Assembly (NCBI RefSeq): GCF_001598335.1
Contig: NZ_BCYT01000001.1
Location: 372,001 to 436,000, forward strand
DNA: 64,000 nt
Reading direction: 5' to 3'
Source of the DNA: Sphingobium abikonense NBRC 16140
Lineage (GTDB): Bacteria; Pseudomonadota; Alphaproteobacteria; Sphingomonadales; Sphingomonadaceae
Under the pieces are notes generated by a model. The model did not search any database. It had not been told where the DNA came from and saw nothing but the letters and a program-made list of their open reading frames with translations. Made by a program: the position numbers and the translations under genes. Position 1 is the stretch's first letter. Each line of letters opens with the position of its first letter. Shown here piece by piece: positions 8,130 through 16,455 of the stretch.

Positions 8130-9224
8130 ATGTCGAACATACCCAATCCGGTCGGCATCCCCGCGCATTTGGACCATGTGACGGCGCAGTGGCTGACGCA
8201 GATCATGCAACCGCGCTATCCCGGCATCGTGGTCGAGGGGATGGAGCAGGTTTTCCTCCGCAACAGCCACACCACCAAATATCAGGTGAAGCTGACCCTC
8301 AACGATGTCGGCAAGGCGGCGGGCATCCCCGACAATGTCTGCCTTAAGGCCAATTGGGCGCAGTTCGACAGCCAGGGCATTTGCCGCCTCGAAGCGCGCT
8401 TCTACGAGGATTTCCGCCGCCACGTCGCATTTCCTGCCCCGCGCTCCTATTTCGAGGCATGGGATCCACGTCCCGACAGCGGTCAGGGCCTGGTCGTGAT
8501 GGAGGATCTCACCGTCGAGGGCGGCCATTTCGGCATCAGCACCGACCATATGGGCGTGGAGGAAGCGGCCCGCGCGGTCGCCAGCCTTGCCCGCATCCAT
8601 GGCGCCTTCTGGGACAGCCCGGTCCTACACGCGGCCGACTGGCTTCCCGTCTCCATGGCGACGCCGGTGGACACGCAGCAACTGACCATGATGTACGGCT
8701 TTGCCGAGCAGAACCATTCCAAGCCGGACTATCAGGCCTTCCTGCCGGGCTGGATCAAGGGCGATCTCTCGCGCCTGCATGGCGTCTACAACGCGCTGAT
8801 CGATTTCGCGCAGACCAAGGAACAGGGGCCGTGGTGCCTAGTCCATGGCGACAGCCACCAGGGCAACAGCTATGTCCGCCCCGATGGCGAGCGGGTGTGG
8901 CTCGACTGGCAACTGGTCCGCAAGGGTCGGCCGATCCGCGACTTCACCTATTTCGTGCTGGGGGCGCTCACGATCGAGGAGCGGCGCGCGCATGACCGGG
9001 AATTGCTGCGCCACTATCGGAACTGCCTGATCGAAACGGGGGCACTCGGCGTCCCGGACGACGACACGCTATGGGAATATTATCGCCGCTGGCCGCCCTA
9101 TGCGATGCAGGCGTGGATCGCGAACATGGACGAATGGGGCCAGAAGGGCATGCACATCGTCGAGCGCATCTTCGTGGCGGGCGAGGATTTGGGCACGGTC
9201 GCCGCGCTCGGCGTGCAATTTTGA
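8130..9224 (+). CDS. Small-molecule phosphotransferase (APH/ecdysteroid-kinase-like), kinase 1
   Basis: 364 residues of the aminoglycoside-phosphotransferase-like kinase fold. The ATP-handling C-lobe shows the catalytic loop H-G-D-S-H-Q-G-N (catalytic Asp about residue 241) and the metal-binding L-D-W-Q about 20 residues later; the family is close to ecdysteroid-kinase-like proteins. Such enzymes phosphorylate a hydroxyl of a small hydrophobic molecule. In an operon with an SDR, CrtI-like oxidase and epoxide hydrolase, an antibiotic-resistance role is unlikely; activation of a pathway hydroxyl is the better inference. It is 3 bases from the upstream gene and 15 from the epoxide hydrolase. Paralogous to the kinases at 10521 and 13081. 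Confidence 0.85.
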   Translation: MSNIPNPVGIPAHLDHVTAQWLTQIMQPRYPGIVVEGMEQVFLRNSHTTKYQVKLTLNDVGKAAGIPDNVCLKANWAQFDSQGICRLEARFYEDFRRHVAFPAPRSYFEAWDPRPDSGQGLVVMEDLTVEGGHFGISTDHMGVEEAARAVASLARIHGAFWDSPVLHAADWLPVSMATPVDTQQLTMMYGFAEQNHSKPDYQAFLPGWIKGDLSRLHGVYNALIDFAQTKEQGPWCLVHGDSHQGNSYVRPDGERVWLDWQLVRKGRPIRDFTYFVLGALTIEERRAHDRELLRHYRNCLIETGALGVPDDDTLWEYYRRWPPYAMQAWIANMDEWGQKGMHIVERIFVAGEDLGTVAALGVQF

Positions 9225-9239
9225 CGTAAGGATGATCGG

Positions 9240-10382
9240 ATGACCGACGCCGTCACGGCCTTCCGCGCCCATGTTCCCGAGGCGGCACTGGACGATCTGC
9301 GCCTCAGGTTGCGCCGTACGCGCTGGCCCGAGGCGGAGACGGTCAGCGACTGGAGTCAGGGCGTGCCGCTGGCGGCGCTGCGTGATCTGTGCGCCTATTG
9401 GGCAGACGGCTATGACTGGCGGCGGTGTGAAAGTACGCTCAACGCCCTGCCACAGTTCACGACCTCGATCGATGACCTTTCCATTCACTTCATCCATGTA
9501 CGCAGCCCCCGGCCGGACGCGCTGCCGCTGATCCTGACCCATGGCTGGCCGGGATCGGTGCTGGAGTTTCTGAAGGTGCTCGGACCGCTAACCGATCCCG
9601 CCGCCCATGGCGCGCCGGACGCGCCAGCCTTCCATGTCGTCATCCCCTCGCTGCCAGGCTACGGCTTTTCGGACAAGCCGACGGCCGCAGGCTGGGGCGT
9701 CGAGAGGATCGCGCAAAGCTGGATCCAGCTCATGCGCCGCCTCGGTTATGACCGCTTCGCCGCGCAGGGCGGCGACTGGGGCGCGGCGATCACAACCGCC
9801 ATCGCCATGGCCGCGCCGCCCGAATGTATCGGCGTCCATCTCAACATGCCGCTGGTATTCCCGGAGGAAAACGACTTTGCCGACCTGACACCGGCCGAGG
9901 CCAGAACGGTCGAACGGATGCAATATTATCAGGAGCATGATTCCGGCTACGCCAAGCTGCAGGGCACCCGACCGCAGACGATCGGCTATGGGCTGGCGGA
10001 CTCGCCCGTGGCGCAAGCCGCCTGGATCTACGAGAAGTTCCAGGCGTGGACCGACAATCAGGGCGTGCCGGAGAATGCGCTGACACGGGACGAAATGCTG
10101 GACGTGATCAGCATCTACTGGCTCACCAACAGCGGCGCGTCGTCCGCGCGGCTCTATTGGGAAAGCGCCAATGCGTTTCAGGCGCGTCAATTGGACCTGC
10201 CGGTCGGCGTCAGCATCTTCGCGCAGGAGATTTTCCGTCCATCACGGCGCTGGGCCGAACGCAGCTACCTGCGTCTCATTCACTGGAATGAGCTGGATGT
10301 CGGCGGCCATTTCGCCGCCTTCGAGCAGCCGGCGCTGTTTGTCGCGGAATTGCGGGCCTGTTTTGGCGCGATGCGAAGATAG
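9240..10382 (+). CDS. Epoxide hydrolase, alpha/beta-hydrolase fold with EHN domain
   Basis: 380 residues. The N-terminal ~100 residues match the EHN cap region (L-R-R-T-R-W-P-E plus the W-x-x-G run). The oxyanion-hole motif H-G-W-P-G-S is followed by the nucleophile elbow G-G-D-W-G-A with Asp near residue 179, and a C-terminal G-G-H-F-A-A-F-E-Q-P supplies the catalytic His near residue 357. Asp rather than Ser as nucleophile marks an epoxide hydrolase that converts an epoxide to a trans-diol through an ester intermediate, like microsomal and juvenile-hormone epoxide hydrolases. It sits between two kinases in one operon, so the diol could be phosphorylated next. Confidence 0.92.
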   Translation: MTDAVTAFRAHVPEAALDDLRLRLRRTRWPEAETVSDWSQGVPLAALRDLCAYWADGYDWRRCESTLNALPQFTTSIDDLSIHFIHVRSPRPDALPLILTHGWPGSVLEFLKVLGPLTDPAAHGAPDAPAFHVVIPSLPGYGFSDKPTAAGWGVERIAQSWIQLMRRLGYDRFAAQGGDWGAAITTAIAMAAPPECIGVHLNMPLVFPEENDFADLTPAEARTVERMQYYQEHDSGYAKLQGTRPQTIGYGLADSPVAQAAWIYEKFQAWTDNQGVPENALTRDEMLDVISIYWLTNSGASSARLYWESANAFQARQLDLPVGVSIFAQEIFRPSRRWAERSYLRLIHWNELDVGGHFAAFEQPALFVAELRACFGAMRR

Positions 10383-10383
10383 C

Positions 10384-10414
10384 GCCTGCCGCAATCTCCT
10401 ACCACCCGGCAGGC
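10384..10414 (+). terminator. Hairpin directly after the epoxide hydrolase stop
   Basis: GCCTGCCG (10384-10391) pairs with CGGCAGGC (10407-10414) across a 15-base loop, two bases after the stop codon. There is no T-tract, so it may only stabilise the 3' end of the upstream transcript or attenuate transcription into the second kinase, which has its own GAGAGAGAGG ribosome site 138 bases later. Confidence 0.35.
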
Positions 10415-10520
10415 TCGACTCGTCTTCCGTCGATCAAAATTGCCTCCGCATCGGGATCGTGCCGGATGACTGCACAGACGCAGAGCGGCGGCGCGGCTTA
10501 AAAGAGAGAGAGGATAATGC

Positions 10521-11669
10521 ATGAGCGAGCCTGCCATCGCCCCCCCTGCCGTCATCGATCGGCATCTTGTCCCCCGTCCCTATCCCGCCCGCACCGCGTC
10601 CCTGCCCCACGGCCGCTTCACGCCGGACGCCGCATGGCTGGGATCATTGTTGGCCAACAAATATCCGGGCGTCGTCGCGCAATCGATGGAGGTCGTGCAG
10701 TTGTTCGACAGCCACACCACCAAGTTGCGCGTCGCGGTGGACTGGAATGATGCCGGGCGGGCCGGCGGCTTGCCGCGCAATCTGTGCATCAAATCGAACT
10801 GGTCGGGCATGTTCGACAATGTCGACATCCATGCGCTTGAAGCGCGCTTCTATCATTTCCTGACGGACAAACTCACAGCCAATACAGCCACATGCTATTA
10901 TGCCGACTGGGACGATGACGGCTCGGCGCGGGGCGTCATCGTGCTGGAAGACCTCATCGATCGAGGCGGCACGTTCGGCCACTCGACCCAGCATGCCGGC
11001 GTCGACAGGGTCGCGACCGCGCTGGCGGACCTGGCAAAGCTGCATGCGGGCCTGTGGGAAAGCCCGTTGATCACGCCCGAAGCGGCGCCCTGGCTGCCGA
11101 CATCCATGGCGGTGCCGGTCGATTATGACCAGGTCCGCATCATGTGGCACTGGATCGAAGAGAATCTGAAAGACCCCAATTTCCGCGCCATCGCGCCCAG
11201 ACATTATCTGGACGACGCGCGCAGGGTCGAGCGCGCCTATGACCGGCTGGTCGCCTTCGAGCGCGCCTTCGACGCGCCCTATTGCATCATCCTGGGCGAC
11301 TGCCACCAGGGCAACACCTATATCCTGCCCAATGGCGAGCGCATGTGGGTCGACTGGCAACTGGGCCGGCGCGGGCGCCCATGGCGCGACCTCACCTATT
11401 TCACCGTCGGATCGCTGACGATCGAGGAGCGTCGCCAAAATCATCGCGACCTGATCGCCCATTACCGCGACTGCCTGATCCGGGAAGGCGCGACCAATGT
11501 CATCGATCTCGACACCATCTGGACGGAACAGGTGCCGCGCTGGGTGATGTACGGCATCCAGGCCTGGGTGGCGAACATGGACTATTGGGGCCAGAACGGC
11601 CTGCCGATGAACGAGCGGTTCTTCGCTGCGGGCGAGGACCTGGACAGCTGGAAATTGCTGGGCGAATGA
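10521..11669 (+). CDS. Small-molecule phosphotransferase, kinase 2 (HGD motif altered to LGD)
   Basis: 382 residues, clearly paralogous to kinase 1 (shared H-T-T-K, E-A-R-F-Y, D-W-Q, R-D-L/F-T-Y-F, L-T-I-E-E-R-R and W-x-A-N-M-D segments). The catalytic loop reads L-G-D-C-H-Q-G-N, so the usual His is Leu258 while the catalytic Asp260 and the metal-binding Asn are kept; V-D-W-Q supplies the second metal Asp. It should therefore still bind Mg-ATP. It ends just before a strong hairpin at 11675. It probably phosphorylates a hydroxyl on a related but different intermediate from kinase 1. Confidence 0.85.
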   Translation: MSEPAIAPPAVIDRHLVPRPYPARTASLPHGRFTPDAAWLGSLLANKYPGVVAQSMEVVQLFDSHTTKLRVAVDWNDAGRAGGLPRNLCIKSNWSGMFDNVDIHALEARFYHFLTDKLTANTATCYYADWDDDGSARGVIVLEDLIDRGGTFGHSTQHAGVDRVATALADLAKLHAGLWESPLITPEAAPWLPTSMAVPVDYDQVRIMWHWIEENLKDPNFRAIAPRHYLDDARRVERAYDRLVAFERAFDAPYCIILGDCHQGNTYILPNGERMWVDWQLGRRGRPWRDLTYFTVGSLTIEERRQNHRDLIAHYRDCLIREGATNVIDLDTIWTEQVPRWVMYGIQAWVANMDYWGQNGLPMNERFFAAGEDLDSWKLLGE

Positions 11670-11674
11670 CGATC

Positions 11675-11709
11675 ATGCCCCTGCCGCGCTCGAACCGCGG
11701 CAGGGGCAT
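11675..11709. terminator. Bidirectional hairpin between convergent genes
   Basis: A perfect 14-bp inverted repeat (ATGCCCCTGCCGCG and its complement) with a 7-base loop, lying six bases after the kinase 2 stop and 30 bases from the end of the convergent Rieske gene. T-tracts are weak on both sides, but position and stem strength fit a shared terminator. Confidence 0.7.
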
Positions 11710-11738
11710 CGATTTAATGGCGGCGTTTCGGCGCGCGG

Positions 11739-12953
11739 TCAGCCGCTGCGCGGCGCCATGAAGGACGCGATGCGCGGCTGAACGCGCAAGTCCGTCGGTA
11801 CATGGTCCGGCCCGATGCGCCGATCGATTTCTTCCTCGAACCAGTAAAGCGCGCGCTCCTGATAGCCGGCCCAGATCGAAGGGATCGTCCCGTTGCGCAG
11901 CGATTGCTGGATATTTTCGAACAGGCACAGATCCTCGGACAGAATATGTTCGGTCGCCGCGCGCATCCCCTGCCAGTAGAGCTTGTCCTCTTCGCTGTCG
12001 GTCGCCCATCCCATCTGGCGCACTTCCATGACAGACCGGTCGGACCCCATCGGCCAGAAGCATTGCAGGTTGAATCCCACCGGATCGAGCGAGAAAAATG
12101 TGTTGGGAAAGGTCGGCAGCGCAACCGTATTTTCGAGGAAAACCGGCGCGATGTCGTCCGGTTTGACCGGCGGGGTCTTGAACAGCGACTCCCCGCCCTT
12201 CTTCCGCGTTCCGAACCGCATATGACCGCCTTCATAAAGCGCGATCACGAAACTGCGCGAATCCAGATGCGGCGCTAATGTCGTGGGATGGACGGTGTTG
12301 ACATGATAGATCTCAAGGAAATTATGATAGGCAATCTTCCAGTTGCACGCCATTTCGACGAAGAAATGATCCTTCACCACCATGCATTCCAGCGGATATC
12401 CTTCCGTCAGCGCCACGAATTCTCCCAGGAAATTCTGCAACGGCTCAGCGTCATCATCGAAATTGATGAAGATGAAGCCGCGATAGGTATCGCACTTCAC
12501 TTCGATCAGACCGTTTTCCGCCTTGTCGAGACAAGCGAAATCATGCTGGCTGGGAACCGATTTGAGGGTGCCTTCAAGGTCGTAGCCCCAGGCGTGATAG
12601 GGGCAGATGAAGCGCATGGCGCGCCCCTGTGGCTCAAGCAGAAGCGGGGAACCGCGGTGCCGGCAGGCATTGTGAAAGGCCCGGATTCGACCGTCCTTGC
12701 CGTGGGAGAGAATGACCGAGCGGTCCAGATGCTGGAACAGGCGGTAGGAACCGGGTGCCGGCAGGTCGGATGCAATGCCGGCCAGCAGCCAGGTGCGATT
12801 CCAAAGCCTTTCTTTTTCCAGCGCTTCGAAACGCGGGTCGGTGTAGCGGCCGGCTGGAATCGGAGGAAGGGCCGGAAAATCGCTGGGATGCTCGGATCGC
12901 TTCAACTGCTCCTCCATCGTCCGGTTGAGCAATTCCAACGCAGCTTCACGCAT
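11739..12953 (-). CDS. Rieske non-heme iron oxygenase, alpha subunit
   Basis: 404 residues. The Rieske [2Fe-2S] site is C-R-H-R-G (Cys97, His99) and C-P-Y-H (Cys117, His120), with a 17-residue gap. The catalytic domain has N-F-L-E-I-Y-H-V-N-T-V-H, giving His217 and His222 as iron ligands with Glu214 in the bridging position usually held by Asp or Glu. It would catalyse O2-dependent hydroxylation, demethylation or ring dihydroxylation. No beta subunit, ferredoxin or reductase gene lies in the window, so it is probably of the alpha-only type fed by electron carriers encoded elsewhere. It is a lone minus-strand gene divergent from kinase 3. Confidence 0.92.
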   Translation of the reverse strand: MREAALELLNRTMEEQLKRSEHPSDFPALPPIPAGRYTDPRFEALEKERLWNRTWLLAGIASDLPAPGSYRLFQHLDRSVILSHGKDGRIRAFHNACRHRGSPLLLEPQGRAMRFICPYHAWGYDLEGTLKSVPSQHDFACLDKAENGLIEVKCDTYRGFIFINFDDDAEPLQNFLGEFVALTEGYPLECMVVKDHFFVEMACNWKIAYHNFLEIYHVNTVHPTTLAPHLDSRSFVIALYEGGHMRFGTRKKGGESLFKTPPVKPDDIAPVFLENTVALPTFPNTFFSLDPVGFNLQCFWPMGSDRSVMEVRQMGWATDSEEDKLYWQGMRAATEHILSEDLCLFENIQQSLRNGTIPSIWAGYQERALYWFEEEIDRRIGPDHVPTDLRVQPRIASFMAPRSG

Positions 12954-13008
12954 AGCTCTCTCCTGTAAAAGCCCGCAGGCTCCGTTTCAATCAGACTGGC
13001 CACATCAC

Positions 13009-13021
13009 GGTTCAAGGAACC
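13009..13021. promoter_or_regulatory. Short palindrome in the Rieske/kinase 3 divergent promoter region
   Basis: GGTTC-AAG-GAACC lies midway in the 127-base gap between the divergent Rieske and kinase 3 genes. Arms of five bases are short and could be chance; listed because this is the only symmetric element in a gap that must hold two promoters. Confidence 0.25.
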
Positions 13022-13080
13022 TGCAATTGGATAGGGTCATCACTGTCATAGTCCCGGCAAGCTGATAGCCCTCTGCTCCG

Positions 13081-14187
13081 ATGAGTATGCTTATGGCCTT
13101 GAAACATCCTACATCCACGGACGGAATCACCGTCGATTATATCAATCAGCTACTGGCCACGGCGGGCACGGGCGCAACCGTCACCGACATGCGCATCATC
13201 GACGCCAAAACCTATGGCGAGCAGATGGTGTCGACGGCGGGGCGCGTGGCAATCGAGGTCGATTATAGCGATGACACGGCCCCTGACCTGCCCAACCGCC
13301 TGGTGCTCAAGCTGACCCGGGCGGTCGATGAGATCATGGCCCCCTTCTACGCCAATGAAGTGGCCTTCTACCGGGGCATTCGGCCGGAACTCGCGATCGA
13401 GGCGCCGCGCTGTTTCGGTGGCGACTTCAATGCCTCCACCACGCATTTCGGGCTGTTGCTCGAAGATCTGGGCGTGCGGGGCGCGACCTTCCCCAATACC
13501 ACCATGCGGACCGGGCCGGACGATGTGCGGGCCTTGCTGGATCAGCTGGCCCGGCTGCACGCGCGCTTCTGGGAATCACCCCGCTTCGGCGCGGATCTGG
13601 CCTGGGTCGAAACCCATGTCGAAGGCGCGGTCGCAACGATGATGAATGAACTCGCGCCCGCCTATATCGCGCATGAGGTCGAGACGGAAAATTTCAAACG
13701 GGAAATGGTGCAGCGGCTCCGCACCACGCCCGACAGGCTGCTTGCAGGGGTGCAGGGGGTGCAACGACATCAATCGACCCTGCCTCAGACGCTGCTGCAT
13801 GGCGACACCCATCTCGGCAACAGCTACCGCCTGCCCGACGGAACGGCGGGCCTGCTCGACTGGCAGCTCATGGTGCGCGGCTACGCGATGCACGACGTCA
13901 ACTATATCGTGACCACCGGCCTTTCCATTGCGGACCGGCGGGCGCATGAGCGCGATCTTCTGGGCTATTATCTGGATCGCCTGGGGCGGGAAGGCGTCGC
14001 ACGCCCTCCTGCCTTCGACGATGCCTGGGCTGAATATCGGCGAACCCTGATATGGGGCGTCTATATCGGCTGGCTGACGACCCCCGTCGTCAATTATGGC
14101 TGGGAGATCAACGTCATGAACCATCTGCGGCTGACCACCGCCTATGAGGATCTCGAAACCGCAAAGCTTGTCGACGCGCTGTTTTAA
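13081..14187 (+). CDS. Small-molecule phosphotransferase, kinase 3
   Basis: 368 residues of the same family as kinases 1 and 2 but more diverged. N-lobe: V-L-K-L-T-R with the probable ATP Lys, then L-L-L-E-D-L-G in the hinge. C-lobe: L-H-G-D-T-H-L-G-N-S (His240, catalytic Asp242) and L-L-D-W-Q. All canonical residues are present. It stands alone on the plus strand between a divergent Rieske gene and a convergent SDR operon. A hydroxyl kinase acting on a pathway intermediate is the simplest inference; nothing nearby suggests antibiotic resistance. Confidence 0.83.
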   Translation: MSMLMALKHPTSTDGITVDYINQLLATAGTGATVTDMRIIDAKTYGEQMVSTAGRVAIEVDYSDDTAPDLPNRLVLKLTRAVDEIMAPFYANEVAFYRGIRPELAIEAPRCFGGDFNASTTHFGLLLEDLGVRGATFPNTTMRTGPDDVRALLDQLARLHARFWESPRFGADLAWVETHVEGAVATMMNELAPAYIAHEVETENFKREMVQRLRTTPDRLLAGVQGVQRHQSTLPQTLLHGDTHLGNSYRLPDGTAGLLDWQLMVRGYAMHDVNYIVTTGLSIADRRAHERDLLGYYLDRLGREGVARPPAFDDAWAEYRRTLIWGVYIGWLTTPVVNYGWEINVMNHLRLTTAYEDLETAKLVDALF

Positions 14188-14200
14188 CGGCGCTGACCGA

Positions 14201-15028
14201 CTATAACTGATTGCTCCCCGATGCGGTAAACAGTCGCTGAAAATCGACCATCGTGGGCTGATGCGCGGTAAAACCGCCGTCCACCGGGATCATTGCGCCG
14301 TTGATGAAGCGGGACTCGTCCGACGCCAGGAAGGCGACGACATGGGCGATGTCGCGCGGGCTGCCCAGCTCCGGGTTGAGATGATGGTCGAGCAATACAT
14401 CCTTGACCGCTTGCGGCGTCGTTTCGACGGCCGTCTCGCTGAGGACGAAGCCGATGGCGATGACATTGGAGCGGATGCCCTGCTTGCCATATTGGGTCGC
14501 AAGGAAGCGGCTGAGGTTGATGAGCGCCGCCTTGGACGCGCCGTAGGCCGTGAGCGTCATTTCCCCCAGCAGGCCGAAACCGGACGCGGAATGGATGAGC
14601 GACCCGCCGCCCCCCGCGATCATAACCGGCAGCGCATGTTTGCACAGCAGCATCGGTCCCCGGGCATTGACGGCAAAGGCCTTGTCCCAGGCGCCGGTGT
14701 CGAGATGGACGACATCGCGATCGAGCCGGCGCTGCTCGGTCGTCTGATAGGCGGCATTATTCTGGAGTATGTCGATCCGCCCGTGCCGGCCCGCGATCCG
14801 CGCAACCGCAGCGGAAACGCTGTCCTCGTCGGTCAGGTCGAACGTCTCCGCTTCGGCACGGAGATTCTTGGCGCGCAACGAATCCGCCGCCGCCTCCACC
14901 CGATCCGCCAATATGTCGGAAAGGATCACGGTCGCCCCCCTCTCGGCCAGCACGGTCGCCACCTCCAGGCCGATGCCCTGCGCCGCGCCCGTCACGATCG
15001 CTACGCGACCAACCAAGGATCCCACCAT
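14201..15028 (-). CDS. SDR oxidoreductase
   Basis: 275 residues. T-G-A-A-Q-G-I-G cofactor motif near residue 14, D-I-L after strand 2 (Asp favours NAD), N-N-A, a Ser within S-A-S-G-F-G and the catalytic Y-G-A-S-K. The C-terminus has the classical S-R-F-I-N-G-A-M-I-P-V-D-G-G. The reading frame is open far upstream, but the Met at 15028 is preceded by GGAAG at the right distance and lines up with family starts. It is the last gene of a minus-strand run with the VOC protein and another SDR. An alcohol/ketone step is expected. Confidence 0.88.
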   Translation of the reverse strand: MVGSLVGRVAIVTGAAQGIGLEVATVLAERGATVILSDILADRVEAAADSLRAKNLRAEAETFDLTDEDSVSAAVARIAGRHGRIDILQNNAAYQTTEQRRLDRDVVHLDTGAWDKAFAVNARGPMLLCKHALPVMIAGGGGSLIHSASGFGLLGEMTLTAYGASKAALINLSRFLATQYGKQGIRSNVIAIGFVLSETAVETTPQAVKDVLLDHHLNPELGSPRDIAHVVAFLASDESRFINGAMIPVDGGFTAHQPTMVDFQRLFTASGSNQL

Positions 15029-15086
15029 TTCGCTTCCTTCTATCCACGTGACAAACGCTGAGCGCCAACCAGCGATACCTAACCGC

Positions 15087-15467
15087 CTAGGGCGGATCGA
15101 AACAATAGGCGCAGATCTTGTTGCCGTCGGGGTCCAGCAGATAGGCGCCATAGGCGTGGGGCACGGCGCCGCGGGGCCCCGGCGGCCCGGCATCCTCGCC
15201 GCCCGCAGCCAGACCAGCGCGATGAAAATCATCGACCGCGCGGCGATCCGGCGCCTTCAATCCCAAAGTCGCACCATTGCCGCATGTCGCCGGGCCCTGA
15301 AGCGGGCGCAGGATCAGCAATTCGGGCACCCGTCGCCCATAGCCGACGCCCTGATCCAGAAACGGACCGAGATTGACGATCCCCAGCGGCGCAAGCACCG
15401 CATCGAAGAAACGGGCGGACCTTTCCAAGTCGTTGCTGCCAAGGCAGATATGCGTGAAGATGCCCAT
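15087..15467 (-). CDS. VOC-superfamily (glyoxalase-like) protein
   Basis: 126 residues with paired beta-alpha-beta-beta-beta modules: the first starts H-I-C-L-G-S-N-D-L-E-R-S-A-R-F-F-D-A-V-L, the second ends A-Y-L-L-D-P-D-G-N-K-I. These are classical VOC signatures. His6 and a late acidic residue could be metal ligands, but the set typical of extradiol dioxygenases is not evident at this length. Members include isomerases, lyases and binding proteins. Placed between two SDR genes on the same strand with gaps of 16 and 58 bases. Confidence 0.75.
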   Translation of the reverse strand: MGIFTHICLGSNDLERSARFFDAVLAPLGIVNLGPFLDQGVGYGRRVPELLILRPLQGPATCGNGATLGLKAPDRRAVDDFHRAGLAAGGEDAGPPGPRGAVPHAYGAYLLDPDGNKICAYCFDPP

Positions 15468-15483
15468 CCCGCCCTCTATCTGC

Positions 15484-16302
15484 TCAGTGCGCCCGGCTCA
15501 TGCCTTCCAGCATATCGGCGACATAGGGCGTATGATGAACGATCCCGCCATCCACGCCGATCACCTGCCCGGTGATGAAGGCCGCGCCATCCGACGCCAG
15601 GAACAGCACCGCACCGGCAATATCTTCCGGCACGCTCTCGCGCGGGAGCAGGACATGCCGCTGGATCATGGCGATCTGCTCAGGGGTCATCATCTCCCGG
15701 GCCAGCGGGGAGAGCACGAGGCCCGGCGCGACCGCGTTGACCCGGATGTTAAACCGGCCGAACTGCACCGCCGCATTGCGGGTCAGCGCGTTCACGGCTG
15801 CCTTGGACGCGGAATAGGACGGATTGTTGATGTCGCCGGTCAGCGCCACCCCGGTCGAGGTGTTGATGATGGAGCCGCCGCCGCCCGCAATCATGTGCGG
15901 CGCGACCGCCTTGATCATCAGCATCGTGCCCCGCGCATTGACATGAAAGGCGCGATCCCAGGTCGCGGCGTCGAGATCGAGAAGCGAGCCATCGACCGCC
16001 ATCTGCTCCAGCCGCGTGTCGGCGGCATTGTTGTGGAGGATGTCGATGCGCTGATGCTGCCGCATCACATCTACGACCAGCGCCGTGATGCTGTCCTCCT
16101 GTGCGAGATCGAGGGCCATCCCATGTGCCTGCCCGCCCGAGGCCCGAATAGACTGGGCGACGGCTTGCGCCCGTTCAGCCGCAATATCCGCCAGGATCAC
16201 CGTCGCGCCGGCCCTTGCCAGGGCCCGTGCGCAGGCCTCCCCGATATTGGCCCCCGATCCGGTGACGATAGCGACCCGTCCCGATAAATCCGTCATGGGC
16301 AT
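15484..16302 (-). CDS. SDR oxidoreductase
   Basis: 272 residues. T-G-S-G-A-N-I-G cofactor motif, A-D-I-A after strand 2 (NAD-type), N-N-A-A-D-T, I-N-T-S-T-G with the catalytic Ser, Y-S-A-S-K, and A-F-I-T-G-Q-V-I-G-V-D-G-G near the end. It starts at 16302 (AGGAG five bases upstream) or two codons later. First gene of a three-gene minus-strand operon (SDR, VOC, SDR), divergent from a GST gene across a 153-base gap. Close enough to the SDR at 14201 to suggest duplication with divergence in the substrate loop. Confidence 0.88.
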   Translation of the reverse strand: MPMTDLSGRVAIVTGSGANIGEACARALARAGATVILADIAAERAQAVAQSIRASGGQAHGMALDLAQEDSITALVVDVMRQHQRIDILHNNAADTRLEQMAVDGSLLDLDAATWDRAFHVNARGTMLMIKAVAPHMIAGGGGSIINTSTGVALTGDINNPSYSASKAAVNALTRNAAVQFGRFNIRVNAVAPGLVLSPLAREMMTPEQIAMIQRHVLLPRESVPEDIAGAVLFLASDGAAFITGQVIGVDGGIVHHTPYVADMLEGMSRAH

Positions 16303-16455
16303 CTTCTCTCCTGTCTGTCATGGGCGCGGCACCATCGGGCTTCCGCCGCAGCGGGACGCTGCCACGGCAGGTGCCCGGCGATACCTAGACAAAGATAGGT
16401 TTGGCGGAATTGATAAGCCGCGCATCTATGGCGCTCCTCAAGCGGAGAGCCCTTT

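Noticed and set aside
6501-8600. Very long open frame (about 699 codons) on the minus strand opposite the FAD oxidoreductase and kinase 1
   Set aside because: Low-complexity Arg/Ala/Asp-rich product with no domain; a GC-codon-bias shadow of two well-recognised plus-strand genes.
8130-14187. Antibiotic-resistance aminoglycoside phosphotransferases
   Set aside because: The fold is shared, but the sequences are closer to ecdysteroid-kinase-like proteins and the genes sit inside catabolic operons.
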